From assembly GCA_000026125.1 (NCBI GenBank), contig CU207211.1, forward strand, positions 248,001-312,000: 64,000 bases of DNA. Direction: 5' to 3'. Of the stretch, positions 19,964-29,817 are shown piece after piece (the stretch's first letter is position 1; each line of letters starts with the position of its first letter). Made by a program: the position numbers and the translations under genes. The notes beneath the pieces are model-generated. The model saw only the letters and a program-made list of their open reading frames with translations. It was not told where the DNA came from and searched no databases. Source of the stretch: Herminiimonas arsenicoxydans (lineage in GTDB: Bacteria; Pseudomonadota; Gammaproteobacteria; Burkholderiales; Burkholderiaceae_D).

Positions 19964-20818
19964 CTAGACCGTTTGTGCGACCGGCCGCGAGGGATCGGCG
20001 CACCATTCACTCCACGAACCGGGATACAGTGCCGCGCCTGGTAATCCTGCCACTTCCAGCGCCAGCAGATTGTGACAGGCGGTAACGCCTGAGCCGCATT
20101 GCATGATTGCCTGTTCCGGATTTCCTATCAATTCACTGAATTCGCTGCGCAGTTGATCTGCAGACTTGAAGCGGCCATCGGCTTGCAAATTCTCCTTGAA
20201 GAAACGATTCTTTGCGCCCGGAATATGGCCGCCGACCGGATCGATGGTTTCATTCTCTCCGCGAAAACGATCTGCGGCACGCGCATCGACCACGGTGCGT
20301 GTGCATGCAGTCAGATTTTTCAGTACATCATCGACGCCGACCACTGCCACCAGCGATGCTTGGTCGGTCAATGTGCCCAGCATGCGCGACGTAGTTTCGG
20401 TCGAGACGAACATGCCTTGCGCCAGCCAGGCCGGCAAGCCGCCGTCGAGTACCGCGACGGCATCGTGTCCTACCCATTTCAGCATCCACCACAAGCGTGC
20501 CGCAAACATGCCGCCGTGTGCGTCATAGGCGACGACTTGCGTGTCGTCATCGATGCCCCAGCGGCGCAAGGTGGCAATGAACTTCGTGCGATCGGGCAAG
20601 GGATGGCGGCCGCGGAAAGCCTTGTCCGCACCGAATTTTTCGCCGGCCAGGTCGGTATCCAGAGTGGCGAACTGCGCATTGGGAATATGGCCCTCCGCAA
20701 AAGCCTGGCGGCCGAAATCCGGATTCGCCAGATCGTGACGGCAATCGAGTACGACCCAGTTCGATGCGAAAACGTGTTCCGCCAGATCGGCGGCGGAAAT
20801 CAATGTCGTATATGCCAT
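19964..20818 (-). CDS. sseA: 3-mercaptopyruvate sulfurtransferase (rhodanese family)
   Basis: Tandem-rhodanese sulfurtransferase of 284 aa. The C-terminal domain holds the catalytic loop CGSGVTACH with the persulfide Cys at about residue 241. The CGSGVT loop is typical of mercaptopyruvate sulfurtransferases rather than thiosulfate rhodaneses (CRKGVT). The N-terminal domain is inactive but carries the linker motifs LPDRTKFIATLRRWGI and GGHIPGAKN. It is cytoplasmic, with no signal peptide. The next gene upstream, the EamA transporter gene, is on the same strand with 71 bp between. Confidence 0.92.
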   Translation of the reverse strand: MAYTTLISAADLAEHVFASNWVVLDCRHDLANPDFGRQAFAEGHIPNAQFATLDTDLAGEKFGADKAFRGRHPLPDRTKFIATLRRWGIDDDTQVVAYDAHGGMFAARLWWMLKWVGHDAVAVLDGGLPAWLAQGMFVSTETTSRMLGTLTDQASLVAVVGVDDVLKNLTACTRTVVDARAADRFRGENETIDPVGGHIPGAKNRFFKENLQADGRFKSADQLRSEFSELIGNPEQAIMQCGSGVTACHNLLALEVAGLPGAALYPGSWSEWCADPSRPVAQTV

Positions 20819-20889
20819 GTTCTATCCTTGTATGTGTAGCGATGATTGTGCCATCACGCAATGGCGGCAAAACAAGAGGAAAACGATAT

Positions 20890-21819
20890 TTAAAGCTCTG
20901 CAGCAATCGGATCAAGTGGCGGCATGCTTTTGCTCGCGGCCGTGCTTCGGATATTGTAAAACGTGGCGACGATGCCGCTCGCCAGAATAATAACGATGCC
21001 AAGCCAGCTTAACCATCCCAGCACATCGTTCCAGATCAGGATGCCCCATATACTGGCAAACACGATGCCTGTGTATTGCAGATTGGCGGTAACCAGTGCA
21101 TTGCCGAGCCGGTAGGCACGGGTCATGGCCATCTGTGCCATCGCGGCCAGCACGCCTATGCCGAGCAGCAATATCAGGCCGTAGCTGGTATGTGGACGCA
21201 GCAGTGTGAATGTTGTTCCGCCAGTGATGGCGTCGAACAGGCAGCCGGCCAGGCCGGCGACAAAGCCGGTGGCCGAAAAATAAAATACGACGCGCGATTC
21301 CGGTTCGCCCAATTGACCCAGGTGACGTACTTGCAGATAGGCCAGCGCCGACAGGATGCCGGAGCACAAACCGAGCAATGCGCCTATCAATTGTTCTGCA
21401 TGTATCGATGGGCGCAGCAGCAGGGTCAGGCCGGCGAAGCTCATGAAGATGGCGGCGACCAGTCCCCACTCGAAGCGCCGTTTGCCGCTGCGCCAGGCAA
21501 TTACGAACAGTATCCCGGAGATCCAGATCGGCGCCATGTAATTGAGCGTCATGGCGGTCGCCAGCGGCAGCAGCGCAATGGCGCAAAACCATAGCCACAA
21601 TGAAGTAACGCCCACTACGCAACGCCATAGATGTTGCCACGCCAGTCTGGTTTTAAGCGTGCCGCCCTGTTGCAGGATCAACGCATAGATAAAGATGATA
21701 CCGATGAAGCCGCGATACATGACGATTTCGGCGACGGTGTAGGTTTCCGATGCGAGCTTGACACACACGCCCATGATTGAAAAGACGAAGGTGGCAAAGA
21801 GCATCCAGAGTGCTTGCAT
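20890..21819 (-). CDS. DMT superfamily transporter (EamA domains)
   Basis: Inner-membrane protein of 309 aa with about ten transmembrane helices arranged as two EamA repeats. The first repeat starts at ALWMLFATFVFSIMG, with VMYRGFIGIIFIYAL following. The second begins after GALLGLCSGILSALAYLQVR and includes PLLGIGVLAAMAQ-like segments and TANLQYTGIVFASIWG. The family exports or imports small metabolites; the substrate cannot be read from sequence. It lies between sseA and the Rieske oxygenase gene, all on the minus strand. Confidence 0.88.
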   Translation of the reverse strand: MQALWMLFATFVFSIMGVCVKLASETYTVAEIVMYRGFIGIIFIYALILQQGGTLKTRLAWQHLWRCVVGVTSLWLWFCAIALLPLATAMTLNYMAPIWISGILFVIAWRSGKRRFEWGLVAAIFMSFAGLTLLLRPSIHAEQLIGALLGLCSGILSALAYLQVRHLGQLGEPESRVVFYFSATGFVAGLAGCLFDAITGGTTFTLLRPHTSYGLILLLGIGVLAAMAQMAMTRAYRLGNALVTANLQYTGIVFASIWGILIWNDVLGWLSWLGIVIILASGIVATFYNIRSTAASKSMPPLDPIAAEL

Positions 21820-21924
21820 GATTGATGAGGTGAGAGTGCTGCGGGTTGAGGCTGCGGCGGAATGGCGAGGTGTTCATGCGTGATGCGCGCGCCGCACGCA
21901 TCACGCAGTTTTATCAAGCATTTT

Positions 21925-23025
21925 TCAAACGTCCAGCTGGCGGCGATACCACTCATGGAAATGCTGCATGCCGTCTTCCATCGGTGACTGGTACGGGCCG
22001 ACTTCGTTTTCGCCGCGATCCAGCAATATCTTGCGACCGGCATCCATGCGCAGAGCGATTTCATCATCTTCTTCGCAGGTTTCCATATAGGCGGCGCGTT
22101 CGGCAGCGATGAATTCGCGTTCAAACAAAACGATTTCTTCCGGGTAGTAGAACTCGACCACGTTGCGTGTTTTCTGCGGGCCGTCCGGCCATACGGTAGA
22201 GACGACCAGTACGTGCGGGTACCACTCAACCATGATGTTCGGATACAGCGTCAGCCAGATCGCTCCGTATGGCGGTGCTTCGCCTTTGCGGAATTGCAGA
22301 ATCTGCTCCTGCCATTTTTGGTAAACCGGCGAACCGTGCTTGGCCAGCGCATTGTGCACACCTACGGTTTGCACGCTGTACTGATCGCCGAATTCCCATT
22401 TCAGATCGTCGCAACTGACGAAGCTGCCGAGGCCCGGATGGAAAGGCTCGACGTGGTAATCCTCCAGATACACCTCAATGAAGGTTTTCCAGTTGTAGTT
22501 GCAGTCGTGCACTTCGATGTGATCCAGCATGTAGCCGCTGAAATCGAGATCTTTGGTGACGCCGAGATTGCCGAGAATTTTTGCGACGTCGACCCCATTG
22601 CGTTCGAACAGCAAGCCATTCCAGTTCTGCAGCGGTGTATTCGACAGGTTCAGGCAAGGCGTTTCGCCGAAATGCGGCGCGCCTATCAACTCACCCTTGA
22701 GATCGTAAGTCCAGCGGTGCAGCGGGCAGACGATGTTGCTCGCATGGCCGCGGCCATTGAACATTTTCGCCTGGCGATGACGGCAGACGTTGGACAGCAA
22801 TTCAATACCTTGCGGATTGCGTACCAGCATGCGGCCTTCGTTTTCCCACGCGAGCGTGGCAAAGTCGCCGACATTCGGCACCATCAATTCATGCCCCGCA
22901 TAACGCGGACCATCGCGGAACAATTGCTGAATTTCCTGCTTCAACAGTGCTTCGTCAAAATAGACGTTGACTGGAAGTTGCGCGTTAGAACGCGCGAGTT
23001 TGGCGAGATTAGCCAGATCGGACAT
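21925..23025 (-). CDS. Rieske [2Fe-2S] aromatic-ring-hydroxylating oxygenase, alpha subunit-like
   Basis: A 366-aa protein with a Rieske cluster motif, CRHRQAKM then CPLHRWTYD (CxH ... CxxH) near residues 80-105, and a C-terminal catalytic domain. The mononuclear-iron region is EVYLEDYHVEPFHPGLG. No ferredoxin, reductase or beta subunit is nearby, so an unlinked reductase must supply electrons. The arrangement recalls choline or carnitine monooxygenase-like orphan Rieske proteins; the substrate is unknown. I use the ATG at 23025 (MSDLANLAKL), preceded by a G-rich stretch; TTG at 23052 is an alternative. Confidence 0.88.
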   Translation of the reverse strand: MSDLANLAKLARSNAQLPVNVYFDEALLKQEIQQLFRDGPRYAGHELMVPNVGDFATLAWENEGRMLVRNPQGIELLSNVCRHRQAKMFNGRGHASNIVCPLHRWTYDLKGELIGAPHFGETPCLNLSNTPLQNWNGLLFERNGVDVAKILGNLGVTKDLDFSGYMLDHIEVHDCNYNWKTFIEVYLEDYHVEPFHPGLGSFVSCDDLKWEFGDQYSVQTVGVHNALAKHGSPVYQKWQEQILQFRKGEAPPYGAIWLTLYPNIMVEWYPHVLVVSTVWPDGPQKTRNVVEFYYPEEIVLFEREFIAAERAAYMETCEEDDEIALRMDAGRKILLDRGENEVGPYQSPMEDGMQHFHEWYRRQLDV

Positions 23026-23379
23026 CCCCACCCCCAAATTAATTTGCACCAACCTAAGAGGAAAGAATCCGCAAAAACCTTAATCAAACGAGATAAAGAG
23101 GCAATTTTGGACAGAACCGAGGATTATACCCCAGAGTCCCGCGCTCCGACGAGCCACCACGGCACCAGTGCGGGCCATATTTTGATAATTAATTAATAAA
23201 AGAAAATATTTCTCGCCCGTGCCGCCATGAGCGATAAAAAGCTGGAGAGCAGGCGCCATTTGCACTTTTTTCGATAAAAATCGGGTTTTCCACATTTGAA
23301 AAGAATGGATATGCTGCGTTTATCAACAGTGCAGGGTGGTTTGCTCTAAAATAACGGGCTAAACCTTTTACCAGTTCTT
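23026..23379. other. 354-bp intergenic region between the Rieske gene and xseB
   Basis: It separates two divergent transcription units and so must hold both promoters. It is A/T-rich around 23178-23210 and 23265-23300. TAAAAT at 23347 could be a -10 element for xseB, but no convincing -35 is seen. I found no RNA gene, terminator or credible small ORF. Confidence 0.4.
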
Positions 23380-23634
23380 ATGTCAAAAAAATCTACCTCT
23401 GCCGCCTTGCCTTCGTCGTTTGAAGAAGCGATGGCAGAACTCGAACAGTTGGTCGCACGCATGGAAGCGGGTGAACTGCCATTGGAAGCATCGGTGGCGG
23501 CCTACAAGCGCGGCTCCGAGCTGGTCAAGTATTGCGCCGCGCAACTCGAAAAAGTCGACAGTCAGGTCAAGGTACTGGAAGGCGATATGCTCAAACCATT
23601 CAACGCCGATCGTGCAATCGAGGCGGATGAATGA
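23380..23634 (+). CDS. xseB: Exodeoxyribonuclease VII small subunit
   Basis: An 84-aa helical protein that assembles with XseA into the single-strand-specific nuclease. The family motif FEEAMAELEQLVARMEAGELPLEASVAAYKRG is spread over residues 11-45, followed by the second helix LVKYCAAQLEKVDSQVKVL. The stop codon overlaps the ispA start as ATGA, so the two are translationally coupled. The xseB-ispA-dxs order is a common proteobacterial operon. Confidence 0.95.
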   Translation: MSKKSTSAALPSSFEEAMAELEQLVARMEAGELPLEASVAAYKRGSELVKYCAAQLEKVDSQVKVLEGDMLKPFNADRAIEADE

Positions 23635-24524
23635 CGACCATGCAATCGTTTGACGGCTGGATGAAAGCTACGCAGGGGGAAATGGAATTGGCACTGGTGC
23701 AGCATTTGCCGCCGGTGGCACTAACGCCTGCTCGCCTGCATGAAGCCATGCATTACGCAGTACTGGATGGCGGCAAACGCGTGCGTCCCTTGCTGGTGTA
23801 CGCCGCCGGTGCCTTGTTCGATGCGGATGCCGCTGAACTGGCGCGCGCTGCCGCTGCGGTTGAAATGATCCATGCGTATTCGCTGGTGCATGACGATATG
23901 CCGTGCATGGATGACGATGCCTTGCGTCGCGGCAAACCGACCGTGCATGTGAAATACGACGAAGCATGTGCCTTGCTGGTCGGCGATGCCTTGCAGTCGC
24001 AGGCGTTTGACGTATTGGCAGATGGCGGGATTGATCCTGTGCGGCAATTGGCGATGGTGCGCCTGCTGGCCAAAGCTTCCGGTTCGCTCGGCATGTGCGG
24101 CGGGCAGGCTATCGATCTGGCAAGTGTGGGTTTGAATTTGTCGCTGGAAGAATTGGAACAGATGCATCGCTTGAAAACCGGTGCCTTGCTGCGCGTATCG
24201 GTATTGCTGGGCGCACTCGCCGGCAAATCTTTATCCGCAGAAGAAACACAGGCGCTGGACAGTTATGCGGCTGCCATCGGCCTGGCATTTCAGGTAGTGG
24301 ACGATGTGCTGGATGCGACTGCAGATTCAGCCACGCTGGGTAAAACCGCTGGCAAGGATGCGGCAGACAACAAGCCGACGTACGTATCGATACTGGGTCT
24401 GGAACAATCGCGGACCCTGGCAGAAAAATTGCGCAACGATGCTCATCGTGCGCTGGAGCAGTTTGGAGAAAAAGCACGACGCTTGCGAGAGCTCGCAGAC
24501 TTGATCGTGCAGCGGAAGGCCTAG
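23631..24524 (+). CDS. ispA: Farnesyl diphosphate synthase (geranyltranstransferase)
   Basis: Condenses IPP with DMAPP and GPP to farnesyl diphosphate for quinone and undecaprenyl synthesis. It is 297 aa. The first aspartate-rich motif is [10 protein letters not shown] (about residue 87) and the second is [17 protein letters not shown] (about residue 223). [11 protein letters not shown] supplies the diphosphate-binding Lys/Arg. It overlaps xseB by four bases and is followed one base later by dxs, so precursor supply and chain elongation are coupled. Confidence 0.95.
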   Translation: MTTMQSFDGWMKATQGEMELALVQHLPPVALTPARLHEAMHYAVLDGGKRVRPLLVYAAGALFDADAAELARAAAAVEMIHAYSLVHDDMPCMDDDALRRGKPTVHVKYDEACALLVGDALQSQAFDVLADGGIDPVRQLAMVRLLAKASGSLGMCGGQAIDLASVGLNLSLEELEQMHRLKTGALLRVSVLLGALAGKSLSAEETQALDSYAAAIGLAFQVVDDVLDATADSATLGKTAGKDAADNKPTYVSILGLEQSRTLAEKLRNDAHRALEQFGEKARRLRELADLIVQRKA

Positions 24525-24525
24525 G

Positions 24526-26391
24526 ATGAATTTGCTAGAAACAATTAATGACCCTGCCGATATGCGGCATTTCACACGCCCACAGCTCAAGCAGTTGGCG
24601 GATGAATTGCGTGCGTTCGTGCTGGAATCCGTGTCGGCAACCGGCGGTCACCTGTCGTCCAATCTCGGCACTGTCGAATTGACGATCGCCTTGCATAATG
24701 TGTTCAACACACCGGAAGATCGCATCATCTGGGACGTCGGTCATCAAACCTACCCGCACAAGATCCTGACCGGGCGGCGCGACCAGATGCACAGCCTGCG
24801 TCAGCGCGACGGCATCTCCGGTTTTCCGCGGCGCGATGAAAGTGTCTACGACACTTTCGGTACCGCGCATTCGTCAACGTCGATTTCTGCGGCATTGGGG
24901 ATGGCGCTGGCTGCCAGAACCAAGGGTGAAAACCGGCACGCGATTGCGGTCATCGGCGATGGCGCGATGACCGCAGGCATGGCGTTTGAAGCGCTGAACA
25001 ACGCCGGCATCCACGATGACATCAATTTGCTGGTGATATTGAACGATAACGATATGTCGATCTCGCCGCCGGTCGGCGCCTTGAATCGCTATCTGGCGCG
25101 TTTGATGTCGGGCCAGTTTTATGCGGCCGCAAAAAACGTCGGCAAAACCGTATTGCCTGCCCCTGTACGCGAGCTGGCAAAACGCTTTGAAGAGCATGCC
25201 AAAGGCATGATCGTGCCAGCCACCATGTTTGAAGAATTCGGTTTTAACTACATCGGGCCTATCGATGGCCACGATCTGGATTCGCTGATCCCGACCCTGC
25301 AGAATCTGAAGCATCTGAAAGGCCCGCAATTCCTGCACGTGGTGACCAAAAAAGGGCAGGGCTACAAACTGGCGGAGGCCGATCCGGTGCTGTATCACGG
25401 CCCCGGTAAGTTCGATCCGGCGGAAGGTATCAAGCCCGCGGCGGCATCCAAAGTAACCTACACCAGCGTCTTCGGCGACTGGCTGTGCGATATGGCGGCG
25501 GCCGATGACAAGCTGATCGGCATCACGCCGGCAATGCGCGAGGGCTCCGGCATGGTCGAGTTCGAGCGTCGTTTCCCTGGCCGTTATTACGATGTCGGTA
25601 TTGCCGAGCAGCATGCAGTGACGTTTGCCGCCGGCATGGCATGCGAAGGGCTGAAACCGGTAGTGGCGATTTATTCAACTTTCCTGCAACGTGCTTACGA
25701 TCAGTTGATCCATGATGTGGCGCTGCAAAATCTGGATGTGACCTTTGCGCTGGATCGCGCCGGCCTGGTCGGCGCCGACGGCGCTACCCACGCCGGGAAT
25801 TACGATATCGCCTATTTGCGTTGCATTCCCAACATGGTGGTGATGGCGGCATCGGACGAAAACGAGTGCCGTCAGATGCTCTCCACCGGTTTCCACTACA
25901 ATGGGCCTGCTGCAGTGCGATATCCGCGCGGCGGCGGCATCGGCGCCAAGGTAGAAAAAAATCTGGCAACGATACCGCTCGGCACCGGCGAGATCCGGCG
26001 CGAAGGTAAACGAATTGCAATCCTGGCGTTTGGCACCATGGTCGCACCTAGTTTGCGCGCCGGTGAAGAACTGGATGCAACGGTGGCCAATATGCGTTTC
26101 GTCAAGCCGCTGGATGTCGAGTTGCTGAAACGTCTGGCCGCCACGCATGAAGCCATCGTGACGGTGGAAGAGGGTTGCATCATGGGCGGTGCGGGTGCTG
26201 CAGTGGCAGAAGCACTGGCCGCAGCCGGCATCGTCAAGCCGTTGTTGAATCTGGGTTTGCCAGATCAATTTATCGATCATGGCGACGCACAGCAGTTGCT
26301 GGCCATGTGCGGTCTGGATGCCGCCGGTATCGCGGCAACGATACGCCAGCGTTTCGGCAAGGGTGAACCGCGCCTGGTGGTCAATAACTGA
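24526..26391 (+). CDS. dxs: 1-Deoxy-D-xylulose-5-phosphate synthase
   Basis: Thiamin-diphosphate enzyme (621 aa) that condenses pyruvate and glyceraldehyde 3-phosphate. It is the entry step of the MEP isoprenoid pathway and also supplies ThiG. The ThDP/Mg motif runs from [18 protein letters not shown] to [10 protein letters not shown] near residues 145-180. The pyrimidine-domain signature is [17 protein letters not shown], with [15 protein letters not shown] after it. The C-terminal transketolase domain includes [16 protein letters not shown]. It starts one base after the ispA stop, with a TAGG sequence just upstream. Confidence 0.97.
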   Translation: MNLLETINDPADMRHFTRPQLKQLADELRAFVLESVSATGGHLSSNLGTVELTIALHNVFNTPEDRIIWDVGHQTYPHKILTGRRDQMHSLRQRDGISGFPRRDESVYDTFGTAHSSTSISAALGMALAARTKGENRHAIAVIGDGAMTAGMAFEALNNAGIHDDINLLVILNDNDMSISPPVGALNRYLARLMSGQFYAAAKNVGKTVLPAPVRELAKRFEEHAKGMIVPATMFEEFGFNYIGPIDGHDLDSLIPTLQNLKHLKGPQFLHVVTKKGQGYKLAEADPVLYHGPGKFDPAEGIKPAAASKVTYTSVFGDWLCDMAAADDKLIGITPAMREGSGMVEFERRFPGRYYDVGIAEQHAVTFAAGMACEGLKPVVAIYSTFLQRAYDQLIHDVALQNLDVTFALDRAGLVGADGATHAGNYDIAYLRCIPNMVVMAASDENECRQMLSTGFHYNGPAAVRYPRGGGIGAKVEKNLATIPLGTGEIRREGKRIAILAFGTMVAPSLRAGEELDATVANMRFVKPLDVELLKRLAATHEAIVTVEEGCIMGGAGAAVAEALAAAGIVKPLLNLGLPDQFIDHGDAQQLLAMCGLDAAGIAATIRQRFGKGEPRLVVNN

Positions 26392-26451
26392 CCGTAAGTT
26401 TTTTTGCGGCGGCATATGCAGATGTGCGCCGCCCACTTTATAGGTTTTGCA

Positions 26452-27258
26452 ATGAATACACGCGATCTCGGTATGAGCGCCATTCCCGATGTACAAAGCA
26501 CGCCGGATACCCGGAATATCGTCATTCAACGCGTAGGCGTCAAGGGTGTGCGCTATCCGATCACGGTTAAAACATCGTCGGGCGTGCAGCCGTCGGTGGG
26601 CAGCTGGAATATGTACGTCCGTCTGACCGAAGAACAAAAAGGCACACACATGTCGCGCTTCATCGCGCTGCTGGAAGAAAACAATCAGCCGCTGGATGTG
26701 GCCGTATTTGGCGCCTTGATGCGCAAGATGCTGGTCTTGCTGGATGCCGATGCCGGTCGTATCGAAGTGTCTTTCCCGTATTTCATCAACAAGACGGCGC
26801 CGGTATCGGGCGTGCAAAGTCTGATGGATTACGAAGTTGGCCTGACTGGCGAAATGAAAAACGGCGAGCTGGAAGTGACCTTGAAGGTCCTGGTGCCGGT
26901 TACCAGCCTGTGCCCGTGCTCGAAAAAAATATCTGCCTACGGCGCGCACAATCAGCGCTCGCACATTACCGTGCATGCGGTATTGAATGGCGATCTTGTA
27001 GTGGAAGAGTTGATTGCAAAAATCGAAGAGCAGGCTTCATGCGAGCTGTACGGTTTGCTGAAGCGGCCGGATGAAAAATACGTGACGGAACGCGCGTATG
27101 ACAATCCTAAATTTGTCGAAGATCTGGTGCGCGATGTGGCCGGGATGCTGAACAAGGATGAGCGGGTGCTGGCGTATACGCTGGAGGCCGAGAATTTTGA
27201 GTCGATCCATAATCATTCCGCTTATGCGTTGATCGAGAGAGACAAGCGCTTGAGCTAA
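26452..27258 (+). CDS. folE2: GTP cyclohydrolase FolE2 (type IB)
   Basis: Converts GTP to dihydroneopterin triphosphate, the first step of folate synthesis, using a metal flexible enzyme of the COG1469 type. The protein is 268 aa from the ATG at 26452 ([15 protein letters not shown]). The catalytic region [21 protein letters not shown] is split by two Cys near residue 154, and the ECNH-type C-terminus includes [15 protein letters not shown]. FolE2 often replaces zinc-dependent FolE under zinc limitation, but no Zur box was recognised here. It lies 60 bp after dxs and ends at a strong terminator. Confidence 0.94.
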   Translation: MNTRDLGMSAIPDVQSTPDTRNIVIQRVGVKGVRYPITVKTSSGVQPSVGSWNMYVRLTEEQKGTHMSRFIALLEENNQPLDVAVFGALMRKMLVLLDADAGRIEVSFPYFINKTAPVSGVQSLMDYEVGLTGEMKNGELEVTLKVLVPVTSLCPCSKKISAYGAHNQRSHITVHAVLNGDLVVEELIAKIEEQASCELYGLLKRPDEKYVTERAYDNPKFVEDLVRDVAGMLNKDERVLAYTLEAENFESIHNHSAYALIERDKRLS

Positions 27259-27275
27259 GCGACCGCAACAATATA

Positions 27276-27314
27276 AAAATGCCGTTCAGTTTTGCGCTGA
27301 ACGGCATTTTTTAT
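27276..27314 (+). terminator. Intrinsic terminator after folE2
   Basis: AAAATGCCGTTCAG pairs with CTGAACGGCATTTT over a short loop, followed by T-rich sequence. Confidence 0.92.
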
Positions 27315-27341
27315 TGTTGTTCCGGTTTTTAGTTTGGTTTG

Positions 27342-27983
27342 TATTGATGCCGATTTTTCTTCGATGATACTCAGTTGCCGGGGGTGGCCCGGCAGCCACC
27401 TTCTTTCTTTGCTTCGCCAAAGAAAGAAGGCAAAGAAAGGCGACCGCACAGCCGCTGGCCCTGCGGGCTTCCCAGTGCTGCGCCGCCAAAAATGGGAAGT
27501 GAACGAAACTCGCCTGCGGCTCAGACAACGTTCACTTCTTGATCCATTTTCGGCATCGCATCACTGGCAGCGTCACAGCGGAACGACACGCTTCCTCGCC
27601 TGCGGCATCGGGCGCTTGATGCACGGGGGCTGAATCGTTAGCCAATATTTTTTAGCTCCTCAAAACTCCAGCATCTATTTACTCAATTTATTGCCATCAC
27701 GATTTTGGTTCGGCAATGCCGAAGGCGAGCCGAATTTGCAGTTTCCGCTGTGACGCTGCCGTTTGTGACGTGCAGAAAATGGAAAGAGAAATGGGCGTTG
27801 TCTGAGCCGCAGGCGAGTTTCGCCCGTTTCCCATTTTTTGCGCGGCATAAACGGGAACCCGCAGGGCAGCGGCTGTGCGGTCGCCTTCTTTTGCTTACTT
27901 TTCTTGGCGAAGCAAGAAAAGTGAGTAGCTGCCGGGCTACCCCCGGCAGGCTGAGCCAGTCCGAAGAAAATCCAGCATCAATA
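27342..27983. repeat. Large imperfect inverted repeat (two ~270-bp arms, ~100-bp spacer)
   Basis: The left arm (27342-27610) and right arm (27711-27983) are reverse complements with small insertions and mismatches. Shared blocks include CGACCGCACAGCCGCTG, CTCGCCTGCGGCTCAGACAA, CAGCGTCACAGCGGAA and the nested hairpin around GCCGGGGGT and GCCCGGCAGC. The arms also contain small internal inverted repeats such as CTTTCTTTGCTTCGCCAAAGAAAG. The unique centre is 27611-27710. Open frames across it are artefacts. I recall similar blocks as dispersed non-coding repeats in beta- and gammaproteobacteria. It fills almost the whole folE2-to-adenosyltransferase interval. Confidence 0.85.
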
Positions 27984-27991
27984 AAAACCTA

Positions 27992-28555
27992 TCAGGATTC
28001 AATATCCCGAACCCTATCCTTCTCCCACAACACATCCCCGTCACCCGCATGCCGATTCAGCACCCGCGATAAAACAAACAGCAAATCCGACAGGCGATTC
28101 ATGTACTGGCGCGGATTGTCATTCATTTTCTCCGCCTTGCCGAGGCTGACGATCGTGCGCTCTGCGCGCCGGCAAACCGTGCGGCACACATGCGATTGCG
28201 AGGCCGCGCGCGAGCCGGCGGGCAGGATGAATTCTTTCAGCGCTGGCAAGTCTGCGTTGTATTTCGCCAGCAGTGCATCCAGGCGCGTAACCTGCGCGTC
28301 GTGGATCATCGTGTAGCCGGGGATGCATAGCTCGCCGCCCATGTCGAACAGATCGTGCTGGATGGAGATCAGTTCTTCGCGCAATGCCGGCGGCAAGTCT
28401 TCGCACAGCAGCAGGCCGATATGCGAATTCAATTCATCGACGTCGCCCATTGCGTGCACGCGCAGCGCATCCTTGTCGATACGGCTGCCGTCGCCCAAGC
28501 CTGTGGTGCCGTTATCGCCGGTGCGGGTGGCGATTTTTGAGAGTCTGTTACCCAT
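27992..28555 (-). CDS. Cob(I)alamin adenosyltransferase, PduO type
   Basis: Transfers the adenosyl group of ATP to cob(I)alamin to make coenzyme B12. The 187-aa protein starts MGNRLSKIATRTGDNGTTGLGDG, the PduO/MMAB ATP-binding N-terminus. GDVDELNSHIGL and the C-terminal CRRAERTIVSL and YMNRLSDLLFVLSRVLN motifs are also present. No other B12 genes or cobalamin riboswitch are adjacent. It is divergent from the LysR gene at 28677, and its stop codon lies 8 bp from the inverted repeat. Confidence 0.93.
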   Translation of the reverse strand: MGNRLSKIATRTGDNGTTGLGDGSRIDKDALRVHAMGDVDELNSHIGLLLCEDLPPALREELISIQHDLFDMGGELCIPGYTMIHDAQVTRLDALLAKYNADLPALKEFILPAGSRAASQSHVCRTVCRRAERTIVSLGKAEKMNDNPRQYMNRLSDLLFVLSRVLNRHAGDGDVLWEKDRVRDIES

Positions 28556-28676
28556 GGGAGTATTGGAAAATAGGGAAGGTGGAGAAGTAACGAGGATACG
28601 GCAAAACAGTGCGGCCGTCGCGATGCAGCCGAACCCGGTAAAATCACGACTTGATAACGGACGATAGATTAACGCA

Positions 28677-29576
28677 ATGGCAAGTAGACTCCCCCCTGTA
28701 CACGCTCTTTCCGCCTTTGAGGCCGCTGCGCGTCATGGCTCGTTCGCGGTTGCAGCGGAGGAGTTATGCATTACGCCATCGGCGTTTTCGCACCGCATTC
28801 GCCTGCTGGAGGATTTTGTCGGCGAGCGCCTGTTTTTGCGCGACGGGCGCAGCGTCAGCCTGACTGAATTCGGCCGTCGTTATCTGGATGTGGTGCGCGG
28901 TGCACTGAGTTCGCTGGCCGATTTCCCCTTGCCGCATCGATATGCGTCCACCCAGCTGAAGGTCAAGGTGACGGTGCCGCCTACTTTTGCGCGCTATCTG
29001 TTTTTGCCGCATCTGCATGAATTCATGGCCTTGCATCCGGAGATATCGATTGAAACCTATCTGTCGGTGCCGCTGTATGACATGAGCCTGTCGGAAACCG
29101 ACATTGAAGTGCGTTTCGGCGCCGGCAAATATCCGGACATCGTTACCGAAAAATTATTCAGGGAACCGGTGTTTCCAGTCGCCAGCCCCGCCTATCTGGA
29201 GCAGATAGGAAAATTGAATGTGCCGGCCGATTTGCAAAAAGCGCAATTGTTGCGTTCTGCGCTGGAGCCGTGGCAGCCATGGTTTGAAATGGCAGGGCTG
29301 GATTGGCAGGAGCCGTCAACCGGCTTGCGTATCGATGATCTGGGTTTGCTGCTGGAGGCGGTAAAACACGGTTATGGGGTGGCATTGACGCGGCAGCATT
29401 TTGCCGCCGACATGATTGCCAGCGGCGAGATCGTTTCCTTGTTCGATCTGCAATTGACGACGCCGCAACATGCGTATTACCTGGTATATGACCGCCATGT
29501 GCGCGAGCGGCCTGAAGTCGCGCTGATGCTGGACTGGATGATGGAACGCTTTAGTACGCAGCGACTCAGCCTTTAA
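28677..29576 (+). CDS. LysR-family transcriptional regulator (GcvA-like)
   Basis: A 299-aa DNA-binding regulator. The N-terminal winged helix shows the GcvA-subgroup start PPVHALSAFEAAARHGSFAVAAEELCITPSAFSHRIRLLED, here broken over residues 7-47. The C-terminal co-inducer domain runs to residue 295. It lies just upstream of glcDEF in the same direction, but a terminator lies between, and it is divergent from the adenosyltransferase gene. Control of glycolate use is therefore possible but unproven. Confidence 0.9.
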   Translation: MASRLPPVHALSAFEAAARHGSFAVAAEELCITPSAFSHRIRLLEDFVGERLFLRDGRSVSLTEFGRRYLDVVRGALSSLADFPLPHRYASTQLKVKVTVPPTFARYLFLPHLHEFMALHPEISIETYLSVPLYDMSLSETDIEVRFGAGKYPDIVTEKLFREPVFPVASPAYLEQIGKLNVPADLQKAQLLRSALEPWQPWFEMAGLDWQEPSTGLRIDDLGLLLEAVKHGYGVALTRQHFAADMIASGEIVSLFDLQLTTPQHAYYLVYDRHVRERPEVALMLDWMMERFSTQRLSL

Positions 29577-29645
29577 GCCAGGGTTTGTAAATGTGCAATG
29601 TGAACCGCGCGACAGGCGTGCACAGACCCTAGGCACACTTTTTTG

Positions 29646-29691
29646 AAAAGCGTATAAATATCGTTGCTTTGACGGTAGTTATACGCTTTTT
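29646..29691 (+). terminator. Intrinsic terminator after the LysR gene
   Basis: AAAAGCGTATAA pairs with TTATACGCTTTT across a 21-base loop and is followed by T residues. Confidence 0.65.
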
Positions 29692-29817
29692 GCATATCAG
29701 TTGAATAATTTTCACGGTCAAGGGGAAAGCTTTCAGTCTTGGTGGCGCCGGTATTGGCTACACTGTGCTTAAACGATATAAGTGTTATTCGATAGTGCAA
29801 TGGACGCAGGATTGATA

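Noticed and set aside
27334..28316. Two plus-strand open frames over the inverted repeat and into the adenosyltransferase gene
   Set aside because: They translate a dispersed non-coding repeat and, in the second case, the antisense of a real gene.
28556..28676. Cobalamin riboswitch ahead of the adenosyltransferase gene
   Set aside because: The interval is only 121 bp and has no B12-box-like GCCACTG sequence.
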